Below are positions 11,034 to 19,989 of a stretch of DNA of 64,000 nt, piece after piece. The first letter of the stretch is position 1, and the number at the start of each line of letters is the position of its first letter. The notes under the pieces were generated by a model. That model searched no databases. It worked only from the letters and a program-made list of their open reading frames with translations, and had not been told where the DNA came from. The stretch comes from Gordonia terrae (GTDB taxonomy: Bacteria > Actinomycetota > Actinomycetes > Mycobacteriales > Mycobacteriaceae), in assembly GCF_001698225.1 (NCBI RefSeq), contig NZ_CP016594.1, positions 2,356,001 through 2,420,000 of the forward strand, given 5' to 3'. The position numbers were made by a program, and so were the translations under genes.

Positions 11034-12503
11034 ATGTCTCGGTTCGTCGACCGCGTGACCATTCACGTCGCCGCGGGGAACGGCGGCCACGGCTGCGCGT
11101 CGGTCCATCGCGAGAAGTTCAAGCCTCTCGGCGGACCGGACGGCGGCAACGGCGGCAACGGCGGCTCGGTGCGCCTCGTCGTCGACCCCCAGGTGCACAC
11201 CCTGCTCGACTTCCACTTCCACCCGCACGCCAAGGCGTCGAACGGCAAGCCCGGAGCCGGCGACAACCGTGACGGGGCCACCGGAGGCGACCTCGTCCTG
11301 AAGGTGCCCGACGGCACGGTCGTCCTCGACGAGCGCGGCACGATCCTCGCCGACCTGGTCGGGGAGGGTGCGGTCTTCGAAGCCTCGCAGGGCGGTCGCG
11401 GCGGACTGGGGAACGCGGCGCTCGCGTCGAAGGCCCGCAAGGCCCCCGGCTTCGCCTTGCTGGGGGAGGAGGGCCAGCAGCGTTCGCTCGTCCTCGAACT
11501 CAAGTCCGTGGCCGATGTCGGCCTCGTGGGGTTCCCGTCGGCGGGCAAGTCCTCGCTCGTTTCGGTGCTCTCGGCCGCGAAACCGAAGATCGCGGATTAC
11601 CCCTTCACCACGCTCGTCCCGAACCTCGGGGTCGTGCAGACCGCCGGCGACGTCTTCACGATCGCCGACGTCCCCGGTCTGATCCCGGGCGCCTCGACCG
11701 GCCGCGGGCTCGGACTGGAGTTCCTCCGACACCTCGAGCGCTGCGCGGTGCTCGCGCACGTCGTCGATTGCGCCACACTGGAACCCGGGCGCGACCCGAT
11801 CTCCGACATCGATGCGCTGGAGGCCGAGCTGGCCGCCTACGTCCCGGCACTCGACGACGATCACGGACTCGGCGACCTCGCCTCTCGCCCGCGTGTGGTG
11901 ATCCTCAACAAGCTGGACGTACCCGACGCCGCCGAGCTCGCCGATCTGATCGAACCCGAACTGGCCGAACGCGGTTGGCCGGTGTTCCGGATCTCGGCGG
12001 TCGCCCACGAAGGTCTGCGCGAGCTCACCTTCGCACTGGCGCGAATGGTGCGCGAGTACCGGGAGTCCCAGCCCGCCAAGGTCGCCCGGCGTGCGATCAT
12101 CCGGCCCAAGGCCGTCGACGACACGGGCTTCACGATCGAGACCGATCCCGACAACGAGGGCGGGTTCATCGTCCGCGGCACACGCCCGGAACGCTGGATC
12201 GCGCAGACCCAGTTCGACAACGACGAGGCCGTGGGCTACCTGGCCGACCGGCTCAACCGTCTCGGCGTCGAAGACGAACTGGTGAAGCGGGGTGCGCAAC
12301 CGGGTGCGCCCGTCACCATCGGTGCGGTCACGTTCGACTGGGAACCGTCGACGCCCATGGGCGACGACGTCCCGATCACCGGCCGCGGCACCGACATCCG
12401 CCTCGACCGCTCCGATCGCGTGGGTGCCGCCGAACGCAAGCAGGCACGACGCCTGCGGCGCGGCCTGCCGGACGAGGACGGCGGGGAGCGGGACCTCCCG
12501 TGA
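11034..12503 (+). CDS. obgE: Obg GTPase (ribosome assembly, growth control)
   Basis: A GTPase that binds the 50S subunit and links ribosome maturation to nutrient state. The 489-residue protein has the glycine-rich Obg fold first ([12 protein letters not shown] region), then the G domain with P-loop GFPSAGKSS, switch segment [10 protein letters not shown] and NKLD, and a C-terminal OCT-type domain, in the usual order. The ATG follows GAAGAAGG. It overlaps proB by 4 nt (GTGA), giving an obg-proB transcript as in mycobacteria. Confidence 0.96.
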   Translation: MSRFVDRVTIHVAAGNGGHGCASVHREKFKPLGGPDGGNGGNGGSVRLVVDPQVHTLLDFHFHPHAKASNGKPGAGDNRDGATGGDLVLKVPDGTVVLDERGTILADLVGEGAVFEASQGGRGGLGNAALASKARKAPGFALLGEEGQQRSLVLELKSVADVGLVGFPSAGKSSLVSVLSAAKPKIADYPFTTLVPNLGVVQTAGDVFTIADVPGLIPGASTGRGLGLEFLRHLERCAVLAHVVDCATLEPGRDPISDIDALEAELAAYVPALDDDHGLGDLASRPRVVILNKLDVPDAAELADLIEPELAERGWPVFRISAVAHEGLRELTFALARMVREYRESQPAKVARRAIIRPKAVDDTGFTIETDPDNEGGFIVRGTRPERWIAQTQFDNDEAVGYLADRLNRLGVEDELVKRGAQPGAPVTIGAVTFDWEPSTPMGDDVPITGRGTDIRLDRSDRVGAAERKQARRLRRGLPDEDGGERDLP

Positions 12504-13651
12504 CCGCCGGCTCCGTCGATCGGGTCCACGACGGATCGGTGCGCGACCGGATCGCCCACGCGCGCAGCGTGGTCGTGAAGATCGGGTCGTCGGCGCTGAC
12601 AGACCTCACCGAGGGACTCGACCGCAACCGACTCGACGCTCTGGCCGACGCCCTCGAGGCCCGGATGCGGGCCGGGTCGGATGTGATCGTCGTGTCCTCG
12701 GGGGCCATCGGCGCCGGGATCGCACCCCTCGGCCTCAAGCGACGGCCCACTGATCTGGCCACCAAGCAGGCGGCGGCCAGCGTCGGGCAGCTGGCCCTCG
12801 CGCACGCGTGGGGTACGTCGTTCGCTCGGTACGGCCGCACGGTCGGTCAGGTCCTGCTCACCGCCGACGACATCTCCAACCGCAGTCATCACGCGAATGC
12901 GCAACGGACGCTTGACCGTCTGCGTTCGCTCGGCGCCGTCGCGGTGGTCAACGAGAACGACACCGTGGCCACCAACGAGATCCGCTTCGGCGACAACGAC
13001 CGCCTCGCCGCGCTCGTCGCCCATCTGTCGGGAGCCGATGCACTGATCCTGCTCTCCGATGTCGACGGCCTCTACGACGGCGATCCGCGCAAGGTCGACG
13101 TCGACGGACGGCGTGCCCGGCTGATCCCGGAGGTCAACGGTCCCGAGGATCTCGACGGGGTGATCGCCGGATCCGGCGGCGCGCTGGGCACCGGCGGCAT
13201 GGCGTCCAAGCTGGCCGCCGCACGGTTGTCGGCCGACGCCGGCGTGCCCGTGCTGCTGGCGGCCGCCTCGTCGGCGGCTCAGGCGCTGGCCGACGCCTCG
13301 GTGGGGACGGTGTTCGCCGCGCGACCCGAGCGACTGTCCGCCCGGCGCTTCTGGGTACGTCATGCCGCCGACGCGCGGGGCCGGATCGCGCTCGACGACG
13401 GAGCGGTCGATGCGGTGTCGCGCAAACGGCGTTCCCTGCTCGCCGCGGGGATCGTCGGGGTGACGGGCAGGTTCTTCGAGGGCGACGTCGTCGAACTCGT
13501 CGACCGGTACGACACCGTGCGGGCCAGGGGAGTCGCGGCCTACGGTGTCGACGACGTGACGTCGATGGTCGGTCGTTCCACGCGTGACCTCCCGCCCGAG
13601 CTGCAGCGTCCGGTGGTCCACGCGGACGATCTCGTGGTCGTCTCGCGCTGA
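12500..13651 (+). CDS. proB: Glutamate 5-kinase
   Basis: Phosphorylates glutamate, the first step of proline synthesis. The 383-residue protein starts at the GTG overlapping the obg stop. The amino-acid kinase motif [11 protein letters not shown] (residues ~24-34) follows a short extension. [17 protein letters not shown] marks the substrate/ATP site, and a C-terminal PUA-like domain (from about residue 280) is present. Length matches ProB with PUA. ProA is not downstream here, because the conserved block ends and a variable region begins. Confidence 0.95.
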   Translation: MTAGSVDRVHDGSVRDRIAHARSVVVKIGSSALTDLTEGLDRNRLDALADALEARMRAGSDVIVVSSGAIGAGIAPLGLKRRPTDLATKQAAASVGQLALAHAWGTSFARYGRTVGQVLLTADDISNRSHHANAQRTLDRLRSLGAVAVVNENDTVATNEIRFGDNDRLAALVAHLSGADALILLSDVDGLYDGDPRKVDVDGRRARLIPEVNGPEDLDGVIAGSGGALGTGGMASKLAAARLSADAGVPVLLAAASSAAQALADASVGTVFAARPERLSARRFWVRHAADARGRIALDDGAVDAVSRKRRSLLAAGIVGVTGRFFEGDVVELVDRYDTVRARGVAAYGVDDVTSMVGRSTRDLPPELQRPVVHADDLVVVSR

Positions 13652-13666
13652 GCTGTCGCTCGGATG

Positions 13667-14545
13667 TCAGAAGGTCGCCAGCGCCGGGAGAACGAAGCCG
13701 GCCTCGTGATCGATCTTCAGGGTCGCGATCTCATCGGCACGCGTCACTCCCCGGTTGACGATGATCAGCGGCTTGCCGGCGCGGTGCGCCCGCCGCGCGA
13801 ACCGCAGACCGGACATGACGGTGAGTGACGATCCGACGACCACCAGGGCGTCGGCATCGTCGACCACCGAATATGAATCGTCCACAACGTCTTTGGCGAC
13901 GGTCTCGCCGAAGTAGACGATGTCGGGCTTGAGGATGCCGCCACAGTTCGGGCAGTCGATCATCACGAAGTCCGATGTGTCCGACAGGGTGGCATCGGCA
14001 TCGGGGGCGACCTCGATGGCCCCGCGCCCGCGGACCCGCCGGGCGAACTCGATGTTGACCTCCTCGAGGAGTTCGGCGAGGCGGTGCCGCGAGATCCGCC
14101 AGTCGCAGTCGAGGCAGCGGACTCGTCCGTAACACCCGTGCAGCTCGATGACCCCGCGTGTGCCGGCCTTGGTGTGCAGCATGTCGACGTTCTGCGTCAG
14201 GACCCGGGAGAGCCATCCGCGCTGCTGTAGCCCGGTCAGTGCGAGATGAGCGCGGTTGGGGACCGCGGCGTCCATGTGCCGCCAGCCGAGGTGATTGCGG
14301 GCCCAGTAGTGGCGGCGGAAGTCGGCGGAGGACAGGAACATCTCGAGGGTCATCGGCGTGCGCGGCGGCGACCCGGGGCTCCGGTAGTCGGGAATACCGG
14401 AATCGGTGGAGATGCCCGCTCCGGTGAGCACCGCGAAACGGCGCCCGGCGAGGATGTCGGCGGCCAGCGCGATCCGGTCCGCGACGTCGTCGTCGAGCGG
14501 GGTGTGCTCGGCCGGGGTGGAGCCGAGCTGGAGACGAGTACGCAC
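13667..14545 (-). CDS. NAD-dependent protein deacylase, sirtuin family
   Basis: Removes acyl groups from protein lysines using NAD+. The 292-residue product has the NAD-binding GAGIS (42-46), the TQNVD motif (117-121), catalytic His136 in IELHGC, two Zn-binding Cys pairs (C144/C147 and C198/C201) and GSSLTVMSG near the C-terminus. The set of sirtuin residues is complete. The start is GTG, with TATCCT on the same strand 7 nt upstream, so a leaderless transcript is likely. It faces proB tail to tail and is divergent from nothing; the next gene upstream is a TetR on the same strand. Confidence 0.93.
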   Translation of the reverse strand: MRTRLQLGSTPAEHTPLDDDVADRIALAADILAGRRFAVLTGAGISTDSGIPDYRSPGSPPRTPMTLEMFLSSADFRRHYWARNHLGWRHMDAAVPNRAHLALTGLQQRGWLSRVLTQNVDMLHTKAGTRGVIELHGCYGRVRCLDCDWRISRHRLAELLEEVNIEFARRVRGRGAIEVAPDADATLSDTSDFVMIDCPNCGGILKPDIVYFGETVAKDVVDDSYSVVDDADALVVVGSSLTVMSGLRFARRAHRAGKPLIIVNRGVTRADEIATLKIDHEAGFVLPALATF

Positions 14546-14552
14546 TCTCGCC

Positions 14553-14558
14553 AGGATA
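14553..14558 (-). promoter_or_regulatory. Putative -10 element of the sirtuin gene
   Basis: On the minus strand TATCCT ends 7 nt before the GTG start. It has the TANNNT form used for leaderless starts elsewhere in the window. It lies in the 21-nt gap after the tetR stop. Confidence 0.4.
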
Positions 14559-14566
14559 GGCCGGTC

Positions 14567-15202
14567 TCAGATCTCGTCGATACGGTCCGCCGTGGCCGTG
14601 GTCTGCGCGATGAACCACTGCTCCCATCGGGCCGCGGTCCAGCCGCGCTCCCGCGTGAGGCGGAGCCACAGGGTTCTCGAGGCGAGCATCCACATCGAGT
14701 CCACGGTGTGGTCGTCCGGCTCCCGGTCGAGGACGAGTGTGAGGGCAAAGCGGACCTCGTGCCAGCGGGTCTGCTCGCGTGCACTGCGAAGCGCCGCCGC
14801 GTCGCCGTCGGTGACCGCGGCTTCGTCGAGAACGTGCTGGATGGCCGCCGATCGGAGGTGCGCGTCGCGCAACCACGAGGCCGCCGCGCGAATGCGAGCG
14901 TGCCGGTCGCCGCGTCCCATGGCCTGGTAGTCGGAACTGTCGCGAACCGGGACGTCCTCGTCTCGTCGCAGGGCCGAGACGATGCAGGCGTTGAGCAGGT
15001 CGAGCTTGTTGTCGAACTGTCGGTAGACGGTCGGTCGGGTGAGTCCCGCGCGGGTCGCCACCCCCGACATCGTCGTCGCCACCCACCCGTCTTCGCAGAA
15101 CATCTCGGTGGCGGTCTCGAGGACCAGGGCGCGGTTGTCGCGGGCTCGCTCCGCGCGAACTTCCGATGAGTAGGTCCTGGCCACGTCGACGAGTCTAGAC
15201 AT
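14567..15202 (-). CDS. TetR-family transcriptional regulator
   Basis: A 211-residue protein with an N-terminal TetR helix-turn-helix (residues ~15-60, including TMSGVATRAGLTRPTVYRQF) and a helical ligand-binding C-terminal part. The start ATG (15202) directly abuts a symmetric operator-like sequence at 15203-15231. TATCTT lies within that operator a few bases upstream, so the gene may be leaderless and self-repressed. The divergent neighbour is a hydrolase-fold gene, the classic TetR/target arrangement. The ligand cannot be told from sequence. Confidence 0.9.
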   Translation of the reverse strand: MSRLVDVARTYSSEVRAERARDNRALVLETATEMFCEDGWVATTMSGVATRAGLTRPTVYRQFDNKLDLLNACIVSALRRDEDVPVRDSSDYQAMGRGDRHARIRAAASWLRDAHLRSAAIQHVLDEAAVTDGDAAALRSAREQTRWHEVRFALTLVLDREPDDHTVDSMWMLASRTLWLRLTRERGWTAARWEQWFIAQTTATADRIDEI

Positions 15203-15231
15203 AATTGAAGATACACTGTGTAATGTGAATT
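15203..15231. promoter_or_regulatory. Symmetric operator in the tetR / hydrolase-fold divergent region
   Basis: A 29-bp element centred on T15217: TACAC-T-GTGTA (15212-15222) is a perfect inverted repeat, and AATT boxes lie exactly 11 nt from the centre on both sides. It overlaps the likely -10 of tetR and the leader of the divergent gene. Size and symmetry suit a TetR dimer pair. Confidence 0.6.
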
Positions 15232-15279
15232 AAAAGGGTGGTCCGACTCGAGTGCCACCTCGTCAGGCAGGGAGCACCG

Positions 15280-16134
15280 ATGGACGACTTCTTCGTACCG
15301 ACGACGCTGGGGCGTCTGCACGTCCGTGCTGTGGGCAACGGGCCCCCGGCGGTGCTGTGGCACAGCATGTTCGTCGACTCGGCGGCCTGGGATCGTGTGG
15401 TCCCGGGCCTGGCGACACACCGGCGTCTGTTCATCGTCGATGCGCCCTGGTGTGGGGAGAGTGACAAGTCGGCCGAGCCCGCCGACATCGCCGCGTGTGC
15501 GGACGCCGCGGTCGAGATCATCGCGACCGTTCGCGACCTCACCGGTTCGGCCGCGGTGGACTGGGTCGGCAACGCCTGGGGTGGGCACGTCGGCCTGCAC
15601 CTGGCCGCGGTCGAACCCACACTCGTCACCACGCTGGTGGCGATGAGTGCGCCGACGGGTCCGATCGAACGCGACCTACGACGACGGATTCGGCTCCTGC
15701 TGCCGATCTATCGGGTGATCGGCGCACGCGGCCCGGTGTGGTCGGCGATCGTGGCGACGTTGTTCACCGACGACACACGTCGCGACGATCCCGAGGCGAT
15801 CGACCTGCTGCGGCGCGCTGTACGGGTTTCCGGACGGTCGATGATCCGAGCCGTCCGCACCGCCATTCTCCACCGCACCGACCTGACCTGGGCGGCCGAG
15901 GCGATCACCTGTCCGGTGCTGTTCGTGACGACCGATGATCGAGGAGAGTGGACTCCCGAGGAGGCGAGGTCGGTGGCGCGCACAATGCATGATGCGCGCG
16001 AGATCACCGTTCGCGGGGCCCGGGTGATCCCGTCGGTCGAGCAGGCGGCTCAGACGGTCGACGCGGTGCTGGCGTTCTGGGAGGCGATAGAACGACAATC
16101 GCCACCTCCGAGGGCAGTCGCGACAGACATCTGA
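15280..16134 (+). CDS. Alpha/beta-hydrolase-fold protein lacking catalytic residues
   Basis: A 284-residue protein from ATG 15280, chosen for its GGGAG ribosome binding site; a GTG at 15238 would add 14 residues. It has the alpha/beta hydrolase layout: oxyanion region LWHSMFVDS, DAPWCGESD strand, and the nucleophile elbow. The elbow reads GNAWGG (97-102), with Ala99 where the Ser nucleophile belongs. Near the C-terminus the usual catalytic His position (GxGHxPxxE) reads GARVIPSVE, with Arg in place of His. The fold is clear but hydrolase activity is doubtful. It may bind a ligand or partner. It is divergent from a TetR gene with an operator between them. Confidence 0.85.
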   Translation: MDDFFVPTTLGRLHVRAVGNGPPAVLWHSMFVDSAAWDRVVPGLATHRRLFIVDAPWCGESDKSAEPADIAACADAAVEIIATVRDLTGSAAVDWVGNAWGGHVGLHLAAVEPTLVTTLVAMSAPTGPIERDLRRRIRLLLPIYRVIGARGPVWSAIVATLFTDDTRRDDPEAIDLLRRAVRVSGRSMIRAVRTAILHRTDLTWAAEAITCPVLFVTTDDRGEWTPEEARSVARTMHDAREITVRGARVIPSVEQAAQTVDAVLAFWEAIERQSPPPRAVATDI

Positions 16135-16161
16135 GCGACTGCCACGCGGGGTGGCGATTGT
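16095..16161. terminator. Nested inverted repeat between convergent genes
   Basis: An outer perfect 12-bp stem (16095-16106 with 16150-16161) encloses an inner perfect 9-bp stem (16113-16121 with 16135-16143). It spans the stop of the hydrolase-fold gene and lies just before the ectC stop on the other strand, so it probably terminates both transcripts. Confidence 0.65.
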
Positions 16162-16181
16162 TGGGGGCTTGTGTCAGCAGA

Positions 16182-16616
16182 TCAGGAGGACACGGCCTCG
16201 TCGGCGTGCTTGCCGGTCGGTTGCGGCACGGCCACCAGCGGATACACGCCGTTCTCGTCATGCACCTCGGTGCCGACGACCGGCGGGTTGAACACGCACA
16301 GCATGCGCATCTGCGTGTCGGCGGTCACCGTGTGGCGCTCGTGTCCGTTGAGCAGGTACATGGTGCCGGGCGCCAGGGGATAGGTCTCGCCCGTCTCACG
16401 ATCGAGCAGGTTGCCGGTGCCCTCGACGAGCCAGACCGCCTCGACGTGATTGGCGTAGTGGAATTCGTTCACCGAACCGGCCTTGATGGTGGTCTCGTGG
16501 AACGAGAAGCCCACCTGGTCGCCGCCGAGCACGATGCGCTTGGAGACCCAGTTTCCCTTCGGGTCGGCGACCTCGCGTTCGGTACCGGTGATCTCTTCTG
16601 TGGTGCGGACGATCAT
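16182..16616 (-). CDS. ectC: L-ectoine synthase
   Basis: Closes the ring of N-gamma-acetyl-diaminobutyrate to make the compatible solute ectoine. The 144-residue product (ATG at 16616) is a one-domain cupin. It starts [16 protein letters not shown] and has the EctC core [20 protein letters not shown] with metal/substrate residues, followed by [17 protein letters not shown]. Length is normal for EctC (~130-140). The start overlaps the ectB stop by 4 nt (ATGA), so ectB and ectC are translationally coupled. No ectD (hydroxylase) is in the window. Confidence 0.95.
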   Translation of the reverse strand: MIVRTTEEITGTEREVADPKGNWVSKRIVLGGDQVGFSFHETTIKAGSVNEFHYANHVEAVWLVEGTGNLLDRETGETYPLAPGTMYLLNGHERHTVTADTQMRMLCVFNPPVVGTEVHDENGVYPLVAVPQPTGKHADEAVSS

Positions 16617-17884
16617 CCGATCACCTCCTTGACTGCGTCGGACAGGATGGTCAGGCCGCGGTCGAGATCCTCGCGGGAGATGGTCAGCGGCGGGAGCAGC
16701 TTGACGACCTCGTCGGACGGACCCGACGTCTCGGCCAGGAGCCCCGCGCCGAAGGCCTGCGCGCAGACCTTGCCGGCGGCGGTGTGGTCGTCGAAGGCGA
16801 GTCCGCGCACCATGCCGCGACCGCGGGTGGAGATGCCGTCGTAGCGGCTGCACAGGTCGGTGAAGACCTCGTGGATCCGCTCACCCTTGGCATGGATGTC
16901 GCGGGTCAGCGCGTCATCGGCCCAGTAGGTCTCGATGGCCTTGGCGGCGGTGACGAACGCGGGATTGTTGCCGCGGAAGGTCCCGTTGTGCTCGCCGGGG
17001 GTCCACACGTCGAGCTCGGGCTTGAACAGGGTCAGCGCGAACGGCAGGCCGTAACCGCTGATCGACTTCGACAGCGTGACGATGTCGGGCTTGATGCCGG
17101 CTTCCTCGAACGAGAAGAACTCGCCGGTGCGGCCACAGCCCATCTGCACGTCGTCGACGATCAGCAGGATGTCGCGACGCTCACAGAGCTCGGAGAGCGC
17201 GCGCAGCCACTCGGCGCGGGCCACGTTCACGCCGCCCTCACCCTGGACCGTCTCCACGATGACCGCTGCCGGACGGTTCAGGCCGCTGCCCGAGTCGTCG
17301 AGCACGCGCTCGAACCAGTGGAAGTCCTCCATGACACCGTCGAAGTAGTTGTCGAACGGCATCGGGGTCGCGTGGACGAGGGGGATACCGGCGCCGGCGC
17401 GCTTCATTGAGTTTCCGGTCACCGACAGCGACCCGAGGGTCATGCCGTGAAAAGCGTTGGTGAAGCTGATGATCGACGTACGTCCGGTCACCTTGCGGGC
17501 CAGCTTCAGCGCCGACTCGACCGCGTTTGTGCCCGTCGGTCCGGGGAACTGGATCTTGTAGTCCAGTCCGCGCGGCTCGAGGATGTGGCTGGTGAACTTC
17601 TCGATGAAGTTCCCCTTGGCGGCGGTCGCCATGTCGAGACCGTGCGTGATGCCGTCGGCTTCGATGTACTCGAGGAGCGCCTTCTTCAGGACCGGGTTGT
17701 TGTGGCCGTAGTTCAGCGAACCGGCGCCGGCGAAAAAGTCGAGGTACTCGCGACCGTCTTGGTCCTTGATGTGGGAGCCCTTGGCGGTGGTGAAGACGGC
17801 AGGCCAGTTGCGGCAGTAGCTGCGCACCTCGGACTCATGGGTGGTGAATATGGCGTCATCGATCTGGGTGTCGAGAAGTTGCAT
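16613..17884 (-). CDS. ectB: Diaminobutyrate-2-oxoglutarate aminotransferase
   Basis: A PLP enzyme that makes L-2,4-diaminobutyrate from aspartate semialdehyde and glutamate, the first ectoine step. The start was set at ATG 17884, giving 423 residues, because [17 protein letters not shown] near the N-terminus matches EctB starts and GGAAG precedes the ATG; an upstream in-frame extension to 18022 looks spurious. Class III aminotransferase motifs are visible: [25 protein letters not shown] and the PLP-lysine segment [12 protein letters not shown]. It is coupled to ectC. The gap to ectA is 239 bp, unusually large. Confidence 0.95.
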   Translation of the reverse strand: MQLLDTQIDDAIFTTHESEVRSYCRNWPAVFTTAKGSHIKDQDGREYLDFFAGAGSLNYGHNNPVLKKALLEYIEADGITHGLDMATAAKGNFIEKFTSHILEPRGLDYKIQFPGPTGTNAVESALKLARKVTGRTSIISFTNAFHGMTLGSLSVTGNSMKRAGAGIPLVHATPMPFDNYFDGVMEDFHWFERVLDDSGSGLNRPAAVIVETVQGEGGVNVARAEWLRALSELCERRDILLIVDDVQMGCGRTGEFFSFEEAGIKPDIVTLSKSISGYGLPFALTLFKPELDVWTPGEHNGTFRGNNPAFVTAAKAIETYWADDALTRDIHAKGERIHEVFTDLCSRYDGISTRGRGMVRGLAFDDHTAAGKVCAQAFGAGLLAETSGPSDEVVKLLPPLTISREDLDRGLTILSDAVKEVIG

Positions 17885-18082
17885 GTCTTGTGCTTCCTTC
17901 TGGTGTGACAATGTGGGGCTCTTCAGGTGTGCCCGGCTCGTCATTCGCTTCGTTGCGATCGCCGGAGGAGGATGGGTCCCACGGGGCGGGGTCGGCGATG
18001 GTCGAGATGTCGTCGGGGACAATCGATCACGGGGTCTGTGTCCGACAAGTGGTGTGCGGGCCGGAAGCCCGGACGTGCAGCG

Positions 18083-18107
18083 TCCACCTGCGATCTGCGC
18101 AGGCGGA
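18083..18107 (-). terminator. Hairpin between ectA and ectB
   Basis: Read on the minus strand, TCCGCCTGCG pairs with CGCAGGTGGA as a 10-bp stem with one G-U pair and a 5-nt loop, 17 nt after the ectA stop. A second small stem (CGGGC/GCCCG) lies near 18058-18072. These could act as a partial terminator or an mRNA processing/stability element that unbalances ectA and ectBC expression. Confidence 0.45.
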
Positions 18108-18123
18108 CCCAGTGCTCAGAACC

Positions 18124-18651
18124 TCAGGGCTCGGGGATCTCCGGTTCGAGCATGTAGAGGTCCTCCGGCTCATGAGAGTCGGGGAACGTGTTGGCAGCGA
18201 ACAGATCCCGGCGTTCGAAGCGGAGTCCGCGAGCCTTGGCGACCGACGCGAACAAGCGCTGCGACGGGATGTTGTCCGGGCTGATGGTCGTGTGCATGGC
18301 CACCATGCCCTGCTGGTTGACGCGATCGAACAGTTGATGGAGCATCGTCGCGGCGATGCCGTGTCCACGGACGTCGTCGTCGACGGCGACCTGCCACACC
18401 ATGAGGGTGGACGGATCGCTCTGCCGACGGTAGCCGGTGACGAAACCGACTGCGCGACCGTCTACTTCGGCGACGATGGACGTGCTGGCGAAATCGTGGC
18501 ACCACAGGACGTAGGAGTAGCTCGAGTTGACGTCGAGAACCTTTGAGTCCGAAGCGATTTCCCAGAGGCGGGTGCCGTCGTCGACTGTGGGTGTCCGATA
18601 GTCGACGGCGAGGGTGGTTGTTGGGGCCGTTCTTGTTTGGGAAGGGCTCAT
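18124..18651 (-). CDS. ectA: L-2,4-diaminobutyric acid acetyltransferase
   Basis: Acetylates the gamma-amino group of diaminobutyrate with acetyl-CoA, the middle ectoine step. A GNAT-fold protein of 175 residues from ATG 18651; an upstream in-frame ATG at 18690 would give 188. The acetyl-CoA-binding loop WQVAVDDDVRGHGIAATML and the EctA-typical YVLWCHDFASTSIVAE and TTISPDNIPSQRLF segments are present. It is first in the ectABC order on the minus strand. Expression is expected to be osmotically induced, but no clear promoter was recognised in the 18691-18815 gap. Confidence 0.93.
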   Translation of the reverse strand: MSPSQTRTAPTTTLAVDYRTPTVDDGTRLWEIASDSKVLDVNSSYSYVLWCHDFASTSIVAEVDGRAVGFVTGYRRQSDPSTLMVWQVAVDDDVRGHGIAATMLHQLFDRVNQQGMVAMHTTISPDNIPSQRLFASVAKARGLRFERRDLFAANTFPDSHEPEDLYMLEPEIPEP

Positions 18652-18815
18652 AACGCATTCGACGTTAACAACGCGTGTCGGCGAAGTCATGTACCTGCGG
18701 AAATTGGTCCGCGGAACACCTACCTTGTCCCTGATCAGACATGCAATGTGAAGTGGGTCACAAAGACGTGATTCATGATTGGTTCGGGCGGCTTCCCGGG
18801 TTGCAGAATGGCTTC

Positions 18816-19367
18816 ATGACGAGGATCATCGCCGGCCGCTTGGGGGGTCGCCGGCTGCGCGTTCCGGGAGAGGGCACCCGACCCACGTCGGACCGGGTTC
18901 GCGAGTCGGTGTTCAACATGCTCGCCGCCCGATCCGACCTGGACGGACTCTGGGTGCTCGATCTGTATGCGGGGTCGGGGGCGCTGGGGCTCGAGGCGAT
19001 CTCACGGGGGGCCGCCGGGGCGACGTTCGTGGACTCCGGCCGCCGGGCCGCCGCCACGATCGCCGCGAACGTGCGGGCCTGCGGGGTGGCCTCGAACGCC
19101 ACCGTACATACGCGTGCGGTGTCCGCCTACCTCGCCGGCGCCCCGGAACGGCGCTTCGGAGTGGTCTTCGCCGACCCGCCGTACGACGTCGTCGCCGAAC
19201 GGATCGCCGAGGACCTGACCCTGCTGACCGCACATCTGGACGACGACGCGCTGGTGGTCGTCGAACGGTCGACGCGGTCCATCGGGGAGGTCTGGCCGTC
19301 GGACTACGAGGTGATCGTCGACAAGTCCTACGGAGACACCCGGGTGGAGATCGGCCGCCTGGTCTGA
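18816..19367 (+). CDS. rsmD: 16S rRNA (guanine-N2)-methyltransferase RsmD
   Basis: Methylates G966 (E. coli numbering) of 16S rRNA with S-adenosylmethionine. A 183-residue Rossmann methyltransferase starting MTRIIAGRLGGRRL, with SAM motif VLDLYAGSGALGLEA and catalytic FADPPYD (the N/DPPY-class motif). The start was chosen at ATG 18816 because RIIAG immediately after it is the conserved RsmD N-terminus. It is followed 16 nt later by coaD, a pairing conserved across many bacteria. It is divergent from ectA. Confidence 0.95.
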   Translation: MTRIIAGRLGGRRLRVPGEGTRPTSDRVRESVFNMLAARSDLDGLWVLDLYAGSGALGLEAISRGAAGATFVDSGRRAAATIAANVRACGVASNATVHTRAVSAYLAGAPERRFGVVFADPPYDVVAERIAEDLTLLTAHLDDDALVVVERSTRSIGEVWPSDYEVIVDKSYGDTRVEIGRLV

Positions 19368-19371
19368 CCGG

Positions 19372-19377
19372 TAGGTT
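19372..19377 (+). promoter_or_regulatory. Putative -10 element of coaD
   Basis: TAGGTT (TANNNT) ends 6 nt before the coaD ATG, and no ribosome binding site is present, so a leaderless coaD transcript is possible in addition to read-through from rsmD. Confidence 0.35.
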
Positions 19378-19383
19378 CGGACC

Positions 19384-19872
19384 ATGACGACGGCTGTGTG
19401 TCCCGGTTCCTTCGATCCCTTCACCCTCGGTCATCGATACGTGGTCGAACGCGCTGCGGCGTGTTTCGACGAGGTCGTGATCACGGTGGTGGTCAATCCC
19501 AACAAGCGCGGCATGTTCGCGGTCGACGAGCGCATCGCACTCATCGAGGAGGACTGCGCCGACATCCCGAACGTGCGGGTCGATCGGTGGGAGGGCCTCC
19601 TCGTCGACTATCTACGCCAGGAGTCGATCCACACGATCGTCAAGGGGCTGCGTTCCGCGGTGGACTTCGACTACGAGGTGCCGATGGCCCAGATGAATCG
19701 CGAGCTCGCCGACGTGGAGACCGTTTTCCTGCTCACCGACCCGCGGTTCGCGCACGTGTCGAGTTCGCTCGTGAAAGAGGTGGCGAAATTGGGAGGCGAC
19801 GTCTCGCCGTTCCTGTCGAAACACGTGCACGGCCGATTGCTGGGTCGACTGTCCGGCGAGCTGACGGCCTGA
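19384..19872 (+). CDS. coaD: Phosphopantetheine adenylyltransferase
   Basis: Transfers AMP from ATP to 4'-phosphopantetheine, the penultimate step of coenzyme A synthesis. A 162-residue nucleotidyltransferase with CPGSFDPFTLGHRYVVERA at the N-terminus (TxGH catalytic motif), the RSAVDFDYEVPMAQMN segment and HVSSSLVKEVAKLGG at the C-terminus. Length and motifs are fully typical. It forms the conserved rsmD-coaD pair (Rv2966c-Rv2965c order in M. tuberculosis). Confidence 0.97.
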   Translation: MTTAVCPGSFDPFTLGHRYVVERAAACFDEVVITVVVNPNKRGMFAVDERIALIEEDCADIPNVRVDRWEGLLVDYLRQESIHTIVKGLRSAVDFDYEVPMAQMNRELADVETVFLLTDPRFAHVSSSLVKEVAKLGGDVSPFLSKHVHGRLLGRLSGELTA

Positions 19873-19930
19873 TCGGACACCCGCTGCGACACACCCCACG
19901 CGCTTCACGAGTCACAGACGCACCATTCGG

Positions 19931-19936
19931 CACAAT
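19931..19936 (+). promoter_or_regulatory. Putative -10 (GGCACAAT motif) upstream of sepIVA
   Basis: CACAAT preceded by GG (GGCACAATAG) lies about 55 nt before the sepIVA start. The same GGCACAAT string occurs before rpsP and rplS in this window, which supports it as a promoter element rather than chance. Confidence 0.4.
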
Positions 19937-19989
19937 AGTCACAGATTCACCAACTGTTGCAACCAGGCAAGCGCCGGATTGGGGTGGCT

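Noticed and set aside
16613..18022. Longer ectB starting at 18022
   Set aside because: The extra 46 residues are Pro/Ser/Arg-rich with no resemblance to EctB, and a ribosome binding site precedes ATG 17884.
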